A DNA stretch of 54,979 bases from Algorimicrobium sp002414705 (GTDB taxonomy: Bacteria; Bacteroidota; Bacteroidia; Flavobacteriales; Flavobacteriaceae): assembly GCA_963972425.1 (NCBI GenBank), contig CAXAUF010000015.1:1-54979 (forward strand). The letters are read 5' to 3'. The position numbers were made by a program, and so were the translations under genes. Under the pieces are notes generated by a model. The model ran no database searches. It worked only from the letters and a program-made list of their open reading frames with translations, and was not told the origin of the DNA. Shown one piece after another: positions 25,499 to 34,644 of the stretch. The first letter of the stretch is position 1. Each line of letters begins with the position of its first letter.

Positions 25499-28066
25499 AT
25501 GAAAAAAACAAACTATGCTTTATTAGTTTGTGTCCTATTTTCTACCTTATTAGTGGCTCAAAATCATCAACAAGCTATCAATAAATTACAATCAGGTACA
25601 CAAGCACAAATTACAGTTAATAATCAGTCTGGAGTTCCAGAGTTTATTAAATTTCCTAAAAATCAACCCCTCACATTATCTGGTAGTACACTTCAAGAAA
25701 AAGTACGAACGTTTCTAGAAACGCATAAAGGATTATTTAATGACAATCAGGATTTAAATGAATTTACATTTCAACCGTCTAAAAAAGATAGTTATGGTTT
25801 CCAAACTGTAACCATTAATCAGTTACATGATGGTGTTCCTGTTTTTGATGGGCAATTACGTTTTCATTTTAATAGCTCTCAAGAATTAACAGCTATTAAT
25901 GGTAACTATATTACCAATATTAAAATTAACGCTACACCAACTATTTCTGAACAAGAAGCAAATACAGCTGCTTTGAATTTAGTATCCAAACAGGATATTA
26001 ATTTTTCTGGTGAAACGGTTTTTGCTTTCGAAACACAATTGTTTGTTTTCCAAAAGGGTCTTATTGAAAATAATTTAGGATCAAGTTATTTAGTGTACGA
26101 AGTGGAGGCAAGAAACGATGTAGATGTTAGGGAATATTTTTATATCAATGCGCACAATGGTACTTTGGTTGAGCAATTTACAGGTATGCCACATGCAATG
26201 GATAGAATTGTTTATGAAGCAAATTTAGGTACTGTGGTTTGGCAAGAAGGTGATGCTTTTCCCGGGAGTTTAACTATTTGGCAACAAAATGAAGTGGAAG
26301 CTTCAGGGCATGTTTACAATTTTTTCAATAATGCGTTTGGCTACGTCTCTTATGATAATGCAGATGCGCAAATGCGAACTATAAATAATAATCCAAACAT
26401 TAACTGTCCAAATGCCAATTGGAATGGTGTAACTGCAAATTACTGTAACGGTACAGCAACGGATGATGTTATTGCCCATGAATGGGGACACGCATACACA
26501 GAATACACAAGTGGCTTAATTTACGCTTGGCAATCAGGCGCTATGAACGAGTCGTTTTCAGATATCTGGGGAGAGACTGTAGATTTAATAAACAACTATG
26601 AAGATGCGGATGATGATGTGTCCTTAAGAACGGGTTGTAACAGTTCTGACCGTTGGCGTATTGGCGAAGACGCAACTGCATTTGGTGGTGCCATTCGCGA
26701 TATGTGGAATCCACCATGTAATAACGATCCCGGAAAGTTGACTGATGGGATATATAGATGTGGCACTGGAGATTCGGGTGGTGTGCATTCTAATTCTGGT
26801 ATTCCTAATCATGCGTATGCCTTGTTAGTTGATGGTGGTACGTATAATGGACAAACTATAAATGGTATCGGTTTAACAAAAGCTGCTCATATTTTTTGGC
26901 GTACACAAAATACGTATTTAACATCCACAAGTGATTTTTTTACATTAGCAGATGCGCTTGAAGCGTCTTGTACGGATTTATTAGGTGTAAATTTAGAGGG
27001 TTTATCTACTGAAGCTACTCCTGCAGGACCTTCTAATGAAATTTTGACAATAGCAGATTATAACGAGTTGGTAAAAGTTATTTTGGCTGTAGAATTACGT
27101 ATTATTCCAGAAAATTGTGGTTTCCAAACCATTTTAGTTGCTACAGATGATCCATGTGAAGCTTTTACTACGAATCCAATATTTTTTGAAGATTGGGAAT
27201 CTGGAATTGGAAGTTGGACAGTAGAACAAGTACCAGTAAATCCAAGTTCTTGGGAGTCTAGGGATTGGGAAGTTTCTAGCTCTTTACCTCAAGGTAGGTT
27301 AGGTCAAGCAGCATTTGGTATAGATCCAGTAAATGGAAATTGTAGTAGTTCCCTTCAAAATGGGATTCTCCGATTAGAAAGCCCAGAAATAACTATTCCT
27401 GTGGATTATGTAACAGGAACTTTTGAAATGACATTTATGCACTATATCGCAACAGAAGGTGGTTGGGATGGTGCCAACATTAAATACCAACTAAATGGTT
27501 CTGGTAATTGGACTTTATTACCGCTATCAGCTTTTACTGCTAATGGTTATAATGATCAAATTAATCCATTTAGAGATGGAAATGATAATCCCATGTCTGG
27601 TCAAGATGGTTTTACAGGAACAGACGGAGGGTCTAATGCTGGAAGTTGGGGACGTAGTATTATTAATTTATCATCCATTGCTGGTTTAGGTGCTGGAAGT
27701 ACTATTCAATTTAGATTTGAAATGGGAACTGATGGTTGTAATGGTCGTGTAGGTTGGTATGTAGATGATATTTCTGTTTACAATTGCATTTACGAATTAT
27801 CTGTTGAAGATTTTACGGCTTTAGAAAATGGAATTAAAGTATATCCAAACCCTTCTAATGGCCGTTTTACCATGAAGAACATTGGCAATCTTAATTTAGT
27901 AAAAGCTGATGTTATGGATATTAATGGACGATTAGTGAAATCTGTTGATTTGTCTGGAATTCAGGACACAACAACTTTGAATATTTCTAGTGTTGCCTCT
28001 GGTTTATATTTTATGAAAGTATATACCAAAAATGCAAATACTGTTATCAAGTTAATAAAAGAGTAA
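25499..28066 (+). CDS. Secreted M4 family metalloprotease with T9SS sorting domain
   Basis: 855-residue thermolysin-like zinc protease. Signal peptide 1-20 (LLVAQ), FTP/PepSY propeptide (about 25-235), catalytic domain with HEWGH (327-331) and Glu351 in NESFSDIWGE, exactly 20 residues after the second His as in thermolysin, and GVHSNSGIPNHA supplying the later catalytic His. A jelly-roll/MAM-like domain follows (about 570-770, FEDWESGIGSW to VGWYVDDISVYNC), then a type A type-IX-secretion domain (last 80 residues, VYPNPSNGRF to GLYFMKVYT). So it is exported through the T9SS to degrade extracellular protein. ATG at 25499 was preferred to an upstream TTG because the signal peptide begins there. 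Confidence 0.93.
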   Translation: MKKTNYALLVCVLFSTLLVAQNHQQAINKLQSGTQAQITVNNQSGVPEFIKFPKNQPLTLSGSTLQEKVRTFLETHKGLFNDNQDLNEFTFQPSKKDSYGFQTVTINQLHDGVPVFDGQLRFHFNSSQELTAINGNYITNIKINATPTISEQEANTAALNLVSKQDINFSGETVFAFETQLFVFQKGLIENNLGSSYLVYEVEARNDVDVREYFYINAHNGTLVEQFTGMPHAMDRIVYEANLGTVVWQEGDAFPGSLTIWQQNEVEASGHVYNFFNNAFGYVSYDNADAQMRTINNNPNINCPNANWNGVTANYCNGTATDDVIAHEWGHAYTEYTSGLIYAWQSGAMNESFSDIWGETVDLINNYEDADDDVSLRTGCNSSDRWRIGEDATAFGGAIRDMWNPPCNNDPGKLTDGIYRCGTGDSGGVHSNSGIPNHAYALLVDGGTYNGQTINGIGLTKAAHIFWRTQNTYLTSTSDFFTLADALEASCTDLLGVNLEGLSTEATPAGPSNEILTIADYNELVKVILAVELRIIPENCGFQTILVATDDPCEAFTTNPIFFEDWESGIGSWTVEQVPVNPSSWESRDWEVSSSLPQGRLGQAAFGIDPVNGNCSSSLQNGILRLESPEITIPVDYVTGTFEMTFMHYIATEGGWDGANIKYQLNGSGNWTLLPLSAFTANGYNDQINPFRDGNDNPMSGQDGFTGTDGGSNAGSWGRSIINLSSIAGLGAGSTIQFRFEMGTDGCNGRVGWYVDDISVYNCIYELSVEDFTALENGIKVYPNPSNGRFTMKNIGNLNLVKADVMDINGRLVKSVDLSGIQDTTTLNISSVASGLYFMKVYTKNANTVIKLIKE

Positions 28067-28081
28067 CTATATTTACTTTAT

Positions 28082-28110
28082 AAAAAATCCCGCAACTTGC
28101 GGGATTTTTT
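28082..28110. terminator. Terminator after the M4 protease
   Basis: Stem AAAAAATCCCGC / GCGGGATTTTTT with loop AACTT; A-run and T-run on both sides make it bidirectional with the converging DUF721 gene. Confidence 0.9.
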
Positions 28111-28165
28111 GTTTTTTAAAAGCATTAGTTCATTCACTAGTATATTATATTTAGTCAACTAAAAA

Positions 28166-28462
28166 CTAACGCAACACCAATTCCTTAATAATCTGTTTGC
28201 CTAAACTTTCATTGAGCATAGATATTATTTTTTCTTTTCCGTAGCTTAATTCTTCACGAAGCACACTAGAACTTAATTGTACATATAATGTTTCACCTTT
28301 AAGTTGTATGGCTGTGGTGTAATTATTTACACCATTTCCCATCATGCTTTTCCAAGTATCTTGAACGTTTACAGCGTTTAGTCCCTGTTCTAATCTGTTG
28401 GTTTCAACAAACTCCTTCAATGCGTCAGCAATGGTTAAGTTTTCATTATTACGTTTGGCCAT
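28166..28462 (-). CDS. DUF721 family protein (DciA-like)
   Basis: 98-residue protein with the DUF721 pattern: helix with IADALKEFVETNRLEQGLN, VQDTWKSMMGNGVNNYT, then LKGETLYVQLSSSVLREEL and a C-terminal helix. Related DciA proteins load the replicative helicase, and in many bacteria the gene sits near recF as here; the short DciA-like core makes a replication role plausible but unproven. Its ATG shares one base with the stop of the upstream lipoprotein gene (TAATG), so translation is coupled. Confidence 0.82.
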   Translation of the reverse strand: MAKRNNENLTIADALKEFVETNRLEQGLNAVNVQDTWKSMMGNGVNNYTTAIQLKGETLYVQLSSSVLREELSYGKEKIISMLNESLGKQIIKELVLR

Positions 28463-28893
28463 TAGTCTAAATTTAAAGGTTCGTAGCGTTTATACAAAAA
28501 TACAGCTTCATGTTTGTTTACTACTTTTAATTGATCTTTTGTTGCTAACAAAATGGTTTCTTTCCAAGAATCGAAAGGAGTTTTGTAATACACATTTAAA
28601 CTATCGTTTTCTATTTTTATGGTGAAGGTTTCTGCATCATTAGATGTTTCAAACGTACCCATAAAATTAGGTTTCATTTTTTTTCGGATGCCTTGTAATG
28701 AATCTTCTAAACTAATAAAATCAATGGTATCATTATAATTATATTCTTTGGAACTCCCATCTTTTAATGTCACGCGTTCAATTTCCCAATAGCCTTCTAT
28801 ATGTTCTAAATAATCTTCAGGGTTTTTAGAGCAACTGGAAATAACAACACTAATAATTATGAGTGATATGAATTTTTGTAGCGTTTGTTTCAT
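28462..28893 (-). CDS. Lipocalin-like lipoprotein
   Basis: 143-residue lipoprotein (lipobox ISSC, Cys21) whose mature part, with IEGYWEIERVTLKDGS near the start and alternating beta strands (MGTFETSNDAETFTIKI, NSLNVYYKTPFDSWKET region), looks like the short lipocalin-type barrels common in Bacteroidota. Function unknown. It lies 13 bases after recF and overlaps the DUF721 start (TAATG). It is odd to find an envelope lipoprotein between two DNA-replication-type genes, but tight spacing indicates cotranscription. Confidence 0.7.
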   Translation of the reverse strand: MKQTLQKFISLIIISVVISSCSKNPEDYLEHIEGYWEIERVTLKDGSSKEYNYNDTIDFISLEDSLQGIRKKMKPNFMGTFETSNDAETFTIKIENDSLNVYYKTPFDSWKETILLATKDQLKVVNKHEAVFLYKRYEPLNLD

Positions 28894-28906
28894 AATTAAA
28901 ACGGTT

Positions 28907-29986
28907 CTATAATTTAAAAATTTCGTAGGATTGATGCACTTGTTTTACTACGGCTTCCGTACGGTCAGCATGCGTGTCGCTAATGAAAAGCTGACCAAAA
29001 TTCTCGTCGTCTACCAATTTAATAATTTGCGAAACACGCTGTTCGTCTAATTTATCAAAAATATCATCTAATAACAAAATTGGGTTTACGTGACTTCTAG
29101 ATTTTATAAAATCGAATTGTGCCAATTTCAAAGCAATTAAAAATGATTTCTGTTGTCCTTGGCTTCCAAACTTTTTAATGGGATGTTCTGCAATATTAAA
29201 AATCAAATCATCTTTATGAATCCCAACACTAGTATATTGTATGGCTTTATCTTTATTAATAACCGTTTTTAAAAGTGTTTCCAAACGGTTGGTCGTTAAA
29301 TCGCTTTCGTAAACCAGTTCTACCAGTTCGTTTCCATTACTGATAGCTTCATAACGTGCTTTAAAAATAGGTATAAACGTTTCTAAAAATGCCTGTCGCT
29401 TTTCATGAATTTCGTGTCCAAATTGATCCAGCTGTAAATTATAAACTTCTAGCGTGTCTTTGTTAAACGTATGGTTTACGGCAAAGTATTTTAAAAGGGA
29501 ATTTCGTTGCGCTACTATTTTGTTATACTTTAATAATGCATTTAAATAGCTTTTATCGCTTTGCGAAATAACACCATCCATAAATTTTCGTCTGGTAGCA
29601 CTTCCTTCAATAATTAAATCCCGATCAGCAGGCGAAATAATAACTAAAGGTAAAAAACCAATGTGGTCACTATACTTTTCATAAATCTTGCCGTTTCGTT
29701 TAATCACCTTTTTTTTGCCACGTTTTAAGCTCACCACAATTTTTTCTGATGTATTTTCTTTTTCATATTCACCATTCACCACAAAAAAAGGCTCGTCATG
29801 TTTTATATTTTGAGACGCAATGGGATTAAAATAACTTTTCCCAAATGATAAGTGATAGATAGCATCTAAGACATTGGTTTTACCCACACCATTGTTGCCA
29901 ACAAAACAGTTTATTTTTTCATTGAAAATAAAGCTACGTTCATCAAAATTTTTATAATTGAGTACCGATAAGGATTTCAAAATCAT
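28907..29986 (-). CDS. recF: DNA replication and repair protein RecF
   Basis: SMC-like ATPase that helps load RecA at single-strand gaps. 359 residues, normal length. Walker A GNNGVGKT (30-37), the ABC signature region FGSQGQQKSFLIALKLAQF, and Walker B/D-loop ILLLDDIFDKLDEQR are all present. First gene of a recF-lipoprotein-DUF721 operon, divergent from the TPR protein gene. Secure. Confidence 0.96.
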   Translation of the reverse strand: MILKSLSVLNYKNFDERSFIFNEKINCFVGNNGVGKTNVLDAIYHLSFGKSYFNPIASQNIKHDEPFFVVNGEYEKENTSEKIVVSLKRGKKKVIKRNGKIYEKYSDHIGFLPLVIISPADRDLIIEGSATRRKFMDGVISQSDKSYLNALLKYNKIVAQRNSLLKYFAVNHTFNKDTLEVYNLQLDQFGHEIHEKRQAFLETFIPIFKARYEAISNGNELVELVYESDLTTNRLETLLKTVINKDKAIQYTSVGIHKDDLIFNIAEHPIKKFGSQGQQKSFLIALKLAQFDFIKSRSHVNPILLLDDIFDKLDEQRVSQIIKLVDDENFGQLFISDTHADRTEAVVKQVHQSYEIFKL

Positions 29987-30079
29987 ATAAAAAGAAACTT
30001 AAAAGGGTTTTTAGGTAAAGGATGTGCAAATTATTGAAAAATAACAAATAAATAGGCTTTCAAATCTAAAGAAAAATTA

Positions 30080-30087
30080 TATTTTTG
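30080..30087 (+). promoter_or_regulatory. -7 box for the TPR protein-ribH unit
   Basis: TATTTTTG fits TANNTTTG, 21 bases before the ATG. No -33 TTG at the usual distance. Confidence 0.5.
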
Positions 30088-30108
30088 CACCGCATTAATT
30101 AAGAATAT

Positions 30109-30882
30109 ATGGCAACGTACAAAAAGAGAGGATATAAACCAGAAACGAAAGAAGAAAAACAGCATGATGTTGAAGAAAACTCAACAACTGCAGAAGTTTT
30201 TAATACACTTGATGAAACTGCTTCCAAAACTGAAGATTGGGTAATTGGTAATCAGAAATACATTTTTGTAATTATTGCTGTAGTAGCAGCCGTTGTTTTA
30301 GGTTATTTAGGATATAATGAGTTTATAGCAAAACCAAAGCAAACGGAAGCTATGAACGATATGTACCAAGCTCAAAAATATTATGACCAAGCAGTAAATG
30401 CTACGGCTCAAAAAGACTCATTATTTGGTTTAGCGTTAAATGGAGGTGAAGGAAAATTTGGTATGTTAGACATTATATCAGAATACAGCGGAACACCTTC
30501 AGCTAATATGGCTAACTATTATGCAGGTATGGCATATTTAAATATGAAAGATTACAAAAATGCAGTTTCGTTTTTAGGTGATTTTTCAGGAGATGACGAA
30601 ATTTTAGCACCTATGGCTAAAGGTTGTATAGGTGATGCATTTGTGCAGCTTAACCAACAAGATGATGCGTTAGGTTATTATGAAGAAGCCGCTAAAATGC
30701 GTACTAACGAGTTTACAACACCAATGTTTTTATATAAAGCAGGAGTAACAGCTTTAGATTTAGGTAAAACAGATGTAGCGCTTAAGCATTTTAAAAATAT
30801 TAAAGAAAACTACCCAACGTCTGCTGAAGGTACTAATATTGATATCTTTATTGGTAAGGCAGAGGCTTTGGCAAGTAACTAA
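30109..30882 (+). CDS. Membrane-anchored TPR protein (YfgM-like)
   Basis: 257 residues: a charged cytoplasmic N-terminus (1-48), a single membrane helix (50-68, YIFVIIAVVAAVVLGYLGY) and a periplasmic domain of TPR-like helix pairs (about 130-245: ANYYAGMAYLNMKDYKNAVSF, trimmed at 20; QDDALGYYEEAAKM; DVALKHFKNIKENYP). The topology is like YfgM, a SecYEG-associated periplasmic chaperone partner, but homology in detail is uncertain. Located 3 bases upstream of ribH; the order is commonly seen in flavobacteria as far as I recall. Confidence 0.8.
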   Translation: MATYKKRGYKPETKEEKQHDVEENSTTAEVFNTLDETASKTEDWVIGNQKYIFVIIAVVAAVVLGYLGYNEFIAKPKQTEAMNDMYQAQKYYDQAVNATAQKDSLFGLALNGGEGKFGMLDIISEYSGTPSANMANYYAGMAYLNMKDYKNAVSFLGDFSGDDEILAPMAKGCIGDAFVQLNQQDDALGYYEEAAKMRTNEFTTPMFLYKAGVTALDLGKTDVALKHFKNIKENYPTSAEGTNIDIFIGKAEALASN

Positions 30883-30885
30883 TAC

Positions 30886-31365
30886 ATGGCTACAGAAAAT
30901 AAAAATTTATCAGAATACGATAAAGCTACAATCCCAAATGCGAAAGATTTTCGATTTGGGATTGTTGTTTCAGAATGGAATGATACCATAACGGAAGGTC
31001 TTTATAATGGTGCATTAAATGCCTTATTAGACAACCACGTTTCCAAAGAAAATATTATTCGTTGGAATGTTCCTGGTAGTTATGAGTTAATTTTTGGCTG
31101 TAAAAAAATGCAACAACAACCAGTGGATGCCGTTATTGCTATAGGAAGTGTTATTCAAGGCGAAACTAAACATTTCGATTTTGTGTGTGAAGGTGTCGCT
31201 CAAGGTATCAAAGATCTTAACGTACTTCATAATATACCTGTTATTTTTTGTGTGCTAACCGATAATAATATTCAACAATCTATTGATCGTTCGGGTGGAA
31301 AACACGGAAATAAAGGAACTGAAGCGGCTATTGCTGCTATTAAAATGGCAGAACTGAACAAGTAA
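30886..31365 (+). CDS. ribH: 6,7-dimethyl-8-ribityllumazine synthase
   Basis: Penultimate step of riboflavin synthesis; cytosolic multimeric enzyme. 159 residues. VSEWNDTITEGLY (28-40), GSYELIFGC (64-72), IGSVIQGETKHFDFV (86-100; His96 is the catalytic base) and PVIFCVLTDNNIQQSIDR (trimmed) followed by GGKHGNKGTEAA are all canonical. Cotranscribed with the TPR gene. Flavin supply is also relevant to the ApbE system in this window, though there is no direct link. Confidence 0.97.
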   Translation: MATENKNLSEYDKATIPNAKDFRFGIVVSEWNDTITEGLYNGALNALLDNHVSKENIIRWNVPGSYELIFGCKKMQQQPVDAVIAIGSVIQGETKHFDFVCEGVAQGIKDLNVLHNIPVIFCVLTDNNIQQSIDRSGGKHGNKGTEAAIAAIKMAELNK

Positions 31366-31491
31366 GCTGCCTAACAATTTTCTAAATATTTTTAATTTAT
31401 TCTCTGCGTTGTAATAACTTCGCATGACATTTAGTACCATATTGTTAACAATTTTTGGCATTCTGCATGTCCTTTTTCCTTGTAATTTCAG

Positions 31492-31499
31492 TACTTTTG
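31492..31499 (+). promoter_or_regulatory. -7 box for the small-protein-mutL-rhomboid unit
   Basis: TACTTTTG fits TANNTTTG and precedes the TTG start at 31528 by 28 bases, supporting that start. Confidence 0.5.
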
Positions 31500-31527
31500 A
31501 GGTTAAAGCAACTAATTACAAAGTACA

Positions 31528-31734
31528 TTGGCTAAAAAAAATAAAAGCTTTAGTTACAAGCCACGATTCCAAGATCATGCTGGTCAAAATCAGTCAGATG
31601 ATATTCAGACAAAATGGCAAGGTTTAAAAGGAACTAGAAAGCGAAAAGGTAGTTTTCTAACCTCACCATTATTTTTGGTCTTGTTTTTGATTACTATCTT
31701 AATAGTGATTTACGTTCTAGGTCGCTACGAATAA
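31528..31734 (+). CDS. Small single-pass membrane protein (KNKxxSYxPR type), copy 1
   Basis: 68 residues, unknown function. Basic cytoplasmic N-terminus starting MAKKNKSFSYKPRF, then DDIQTKWQGLKGTRKRKG, one membrane helix (44-63) and a tiny tail. It starts with TTG; no in-frame ATG exists upstream without a stop, and a -7 box lies 28 bases before. It is related to the next gene in the KNKxxSYxPR block, spacing to the second charged helix and overall design, so the two look like tandem paralogues. Nine bases separate them; mutL follows. Confidence 0.65.
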   Translation: MAKKNKSFSYKPRFQDHAGQNQSDDIQTKWQGLKGTRKRKGSFLTSPLFLVLFLITILIVIYVLGRYE

Positions 31735-31743
31735 TACACGATT

Positions 31744-32028
31744 ATGGGAGTTTTTAATACACGAAAGAATAAAAAATACAGCTACACACCTCGTCATTAT
31801 AAAGGTGAGGGAAACCCCTACGAAATAAAACATAAATTTGACGATTTTAGATCTACCGTTGGAAGCAGTGGTGGACTAAAAACAAAGATAAATACTGCTT
31901 GGGACGATTATAAAAACAATGCTGATGATCATGCTAATAAACGCGTTCTTATTATAATTACTGTTTTAGTATTTTTGTTTTTGCTGATTATTGGTTTCGA
32001 TTTATCCATATTCTTTCCTAAAAACTAA
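31744..32028 (+). CDS. Small single-pass membrane protein (KNKxxSYxPR type), copy 2
   Basis: 94 residues, unknown function. RKNKKYSYTPRHYKGEG (7-23) parallels KNKSFSYKPRFQDHAG of the preceding gene; IKHKFDDFRST parallels IQTKWQGLKGT. The extra linker (40-66) leads to one membrane helix (67-86). The stop overlaps the mutL ATG by one base (TAATG), so it is translationally coupled to mutL. In flavobacteria it appears to be a conserved mutL neighbour (recollection, not checked). Confidence 0.68.
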   Translation: MGVFNTRKNKKYSYTPRHYKGEGNPYEIKHKFDDFRSTVGSSGGLKTKINTAWDDYKNNADDHANKRVLIIITVLVFLFLLIIGFDLSIFFPKN

Positions 32029-33881
32029 TGGCAGATATTATTCAGTTATTACCCGATCATGTGGCCAATCAAATTGCTGCAGGTGAAGTTGTTCAAAGAC
32101 CTGCTTCCGTAGTTAAAGAGCTCATGGAGAATGCCATTGATGCGCAGGCTTCAGAAATTAAACTCCTGATTAAAGATGCTGGAAAAACTCTCGTTCAAGT
32201 AATCGATAATGGTTTAGGAATGAGTGTAACCGATGCACGTTTTAGTTTTGAGCGTCATGCCACATCTAAAATTAAATCGGCTGACGATTTATTTCAACTT
32301 AACACCAAAGGATTCCGTGGAGAAGCTTTAGCAAGTATTGCAGCCATAGCACATGTGGAATTAAAAACCAAACAAGACACTGATGATGTTGGGACACAAA
32401 TAGTTATTGAAGGCAGTGAGGTTAAAGCACAAGAAATAGTTGTAACACCAACAGGAACCTCCATTGCTGTAAAAAATCTATTTTTTAATATCCCAGCGCG
32501 TCGTAATTTTTTAAAATCCAATACGGTCGAATTGCGCCATATTATTGATGAATTTCATCGTGTGTCTTTAGCACATCCTTCTATTCAATTTTCCATGTAT
32601 CATAATGGAAGTGAAACATTTCATTTGCCTGCTAGTAATTTCAGACAGCGTATTGTAAATATCTTCGGAAATAAAACCAATGAAAAATTAGTTCCTGTAA
32701 ACGAAACAACTGAAGTTTTAACCGTTTCAGGATTTGTAGGTAAACCAGAATATGCCAAGAAAACGCGTGGCGAGCAATTCTTTTTTGTAAATAACCGTTT
32801 TATTAAAAGTGCTTATTTAAATCATGCGATTAATTCTGCTTTTGATGGTTTGTTAAAAGACGGAAAGCACGCCAGTTATTTTTTAGATTTAACCGTAAAT
32901 CCGCAAACTATAGATATTAACATTCATCCTACAAAAACTGAAATTAAGTTTGATGATGAACATACTTTATATGCCATTTTAAGGTCTGCAGTAAAACATA
33001 GTTTGGGACAATTTAGTATTGCGCCAGTTTTGGATTTTGAAAGGGATTCTGATTTTGATACACCTTATAATTTTGAGAATAAACAAGCAAAAGTGCCAAA
33101 AATAGAAGTAGATAGAGCCTTTAATCCATTTCAGGAAGAAACACGATCTAAGGCATCCTTTAATACATCCTATAAAAAAGAACCCGTAGCAAGTTGGGAA
33201 AGTTTATATGTTGGTATGGAATCTAAAGGAACCAAATCTGCAACCGATTTTAACGAAATGCGCTTTGAAAGCGACGAGCAAACGGGTAATATGTTTCAAG
33301 ACGATACCAGTTTGGAAGTCAAACAATCTACCTATCAACTTCATAATAAATACGTGGTAAGTACCATTAAATCTGGTATGTTGGTTATTGATCAGCATCG
33401 TGCACATCAACGAATTTTATATGAAAATTTCTTAAAACATATTACTATTAAAGAGAGTGTGAGTCAGCAATTGCTATTTCCAGTCTTGGTGTTTTTATCT
33501 CAACAAGAAATGGATTGTATAAAAGAGGTTCAGGAAGATTTAGAACATACGGGATTTGTGTTTGCTAATTTTCATAATGATCATATTGAAATTTCGGGTG
33601 TTCCCATTAGTGTTCCAGAAAGCGAGGTGACTGTTATTTTGGAACAATTAATTAGTGATATTGAAAACGAAGTACCAGATTCACATTTCAGTGCAACCGA
33701 TTTATTGGCAAAATCTATGGCGAAGAGTTTGGCTATAAAAAGAGGGCAATCCTTATCTTTGTTGGAGCAGGAACATTTAGTAAATAGCTTGTTTGCTTGC
33801 AAAGATCCTAATAGTTCGCCAACAAACAAAGCAACTTTCATTACGATAAGCGTAGATGAAATAGATAAAAAATTTATATAA
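32028..33881 (+). CDS. mutL: DNA mismatch repair protein MutL
   Basis: 617-residue GHKL ATPase that couples MutS recognition to strand removal. N-terminal ATPase motifs: ELMENAIDA (31-39), DNGLGM (60-65) and TKGFRGEALASI (93-104). A flexible linker (about 335-430) leads to the dimerisation domain. The endonuclease motif of nicking MutLs (DQHA-x2-E-x4-E) reads DQHRAHQRILYE (455-466), with Glu replaced by Gln, and the C-terminal cysteine motif is reduced to FACKDPNSSP. Nicking activity is therefore doubtful. Starts inside the stop of the preceding small gene; rhomboid genes follow. Confidence 0.97.
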   Translation: MADIIQLLPDHVANQIAAGEVVQRPASVVKELMENAIDAQASEIKLLIKDAGKTLVQVIDNGLGMSVTDARFSFERHATSKIKSADDLFQLNTKGFRGEALASIAAIAHVELKTKQDTDDVGTQIVIEGSEVKAQEIVVTPTGTSIAVKNLFFNIPARRNFLKSNTVELRHIIDEFHRVSLAHPSIQFSMYHNGSETFHLPASNFRQRIVNIFGNKTNEKLVPVNETTEVLTVSGFVGKPEYAKKTRGEQFFFVNNRFIKSAYLNHAINSAFDGLLKDGKHASYFLDLTVNPQTIDINIHPTKTEIKFDDEHTLYAILRSAVKHSLGQFSIAPVLDFERDSDFDTPYNFENKQAKVPKIEVDRAFNPFQEETRSKASFNTSYKKEPVASWESLYVGMESKGTKSATDFNEMRFESDEQTGNMFQDDTSLEVKQSTYQLHNKYVVSTIKSGMLVIDQHRAHQRILYENFLKHITIKESVSQQLLFPVLVFLSQQEMDCIKEVQEDLEHTGFVFANFHNDHIEISGVPISVPESEVTVILEQLISDIENEVPDSHFSATDLLAKSMAKSLAIKRGQSLSLLEQEHLVNSLFACKDPNSSPTNKATFITISVDEIDKKFI

Positions 33882-33890
33882 GTAAGTCTT

Positions 33891-34643
33891 ATGATGAATA
33901 ATATTACCGATACTGTTAAGCATTTAATTATTATAAATGTGATTATGTTTATTGGCACAATGACCATTTCTAATGGTATATTTTATGATTGGTTTGCTTT
34001 ACATTTTCCTCAAAATGCAGCATTTCAGCCATGGCAGATTATCACTCACATGTTTATGCATGGAGGCTTTATGCATGTTTTATTTAATATGTTTGCTTTG
34101 TGGATGTTTGGAACGGCTGTAGAGCAACGTTTTGGTGCTAAAAAATTCTTGTTTTTCTATATGTCTTCAGGGCTGGGTGCTGCACTTTGTATGATTGGTT
34201 ATTACTATTTTAGTTTTTATTCAGGACTCAATACTTTAATAGAATCAGGTACAGATAAAACACAAATTTTAGAAACTTTAAATTCTGGTATGTATAATAC
34301 TGCTTGGCAACAAATAATGGGAGCTGCAGATATGCAGCATTTTATCAGTATTTTTAATAGCACAATGGTTGGTGCATCAGGAGCCATCATGGGTGTTTTA
34401 GTTGCCTTTGGGATGTTATATCCAGAATCTAAACTCATGTTAATTTTCCTTCCTGTACCAATTAAAGCCAAGTATTTTATTCCAGGTATTATTGCATTAG
34501 ATTTAATTTCTGCTGTAACAGGACAATCCTTTTTTAGTCCAAGTAATACGGCTTATGTAGCGCACCTTGGTGGTGCATTAACAGGCTTTTTAATTATGTG
34601 GTATTGGAAAAAAACACAATTCAACAAAAACCGTTGGGATTAG
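33891..34643 (+). CDS. Rhomboid intramembrane serine protease 1
   Basis: 250-residue multi-span membrane protease that cleaves transmembrane helices. Catalytic Ser163 in GASGAIMG (161-168) and His225 in AHLGGAL (224-230) form the dyad; HGGFMHVLFNM (57-67) is the conserved loop-1/TM2 region. A long insertion (about 105-155) sits before the GxSG helix. Follows mutL by 9 bases and precedes a second rhomboid by 1 base. Substrates unknown. Confidence 0.93.
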   Translation: MMNNITDTVKHLIIINVIMFIGTMTISNGIFYDWFALHFPQNAAFQPWQIITHMFMHGGFMHVLFNMFALWMFGTAVEQRFGAKKFLFFYMSSGLGAALCMIGYYYFSFYSGLNTLIESGTDKTQILETLNSGMYNTAWQQIMGAADMQHFISIFNSTMVGASGAIMGVLVAFGMLYPESKLMLIFLPVPIKAKYFIPGIIALDLISAVTGQSFFSPSNTAYVAHLGGALTGFLIMWYWKKTQFNKNRWD

Positions 34644-34644
34644 A

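Noticed and set aside
33581..33967. 128-codon minus-strand reading across the mutL/rhomboid boundary
   Set aside because: It covers two confirmed genes antisense and has no domain signature.
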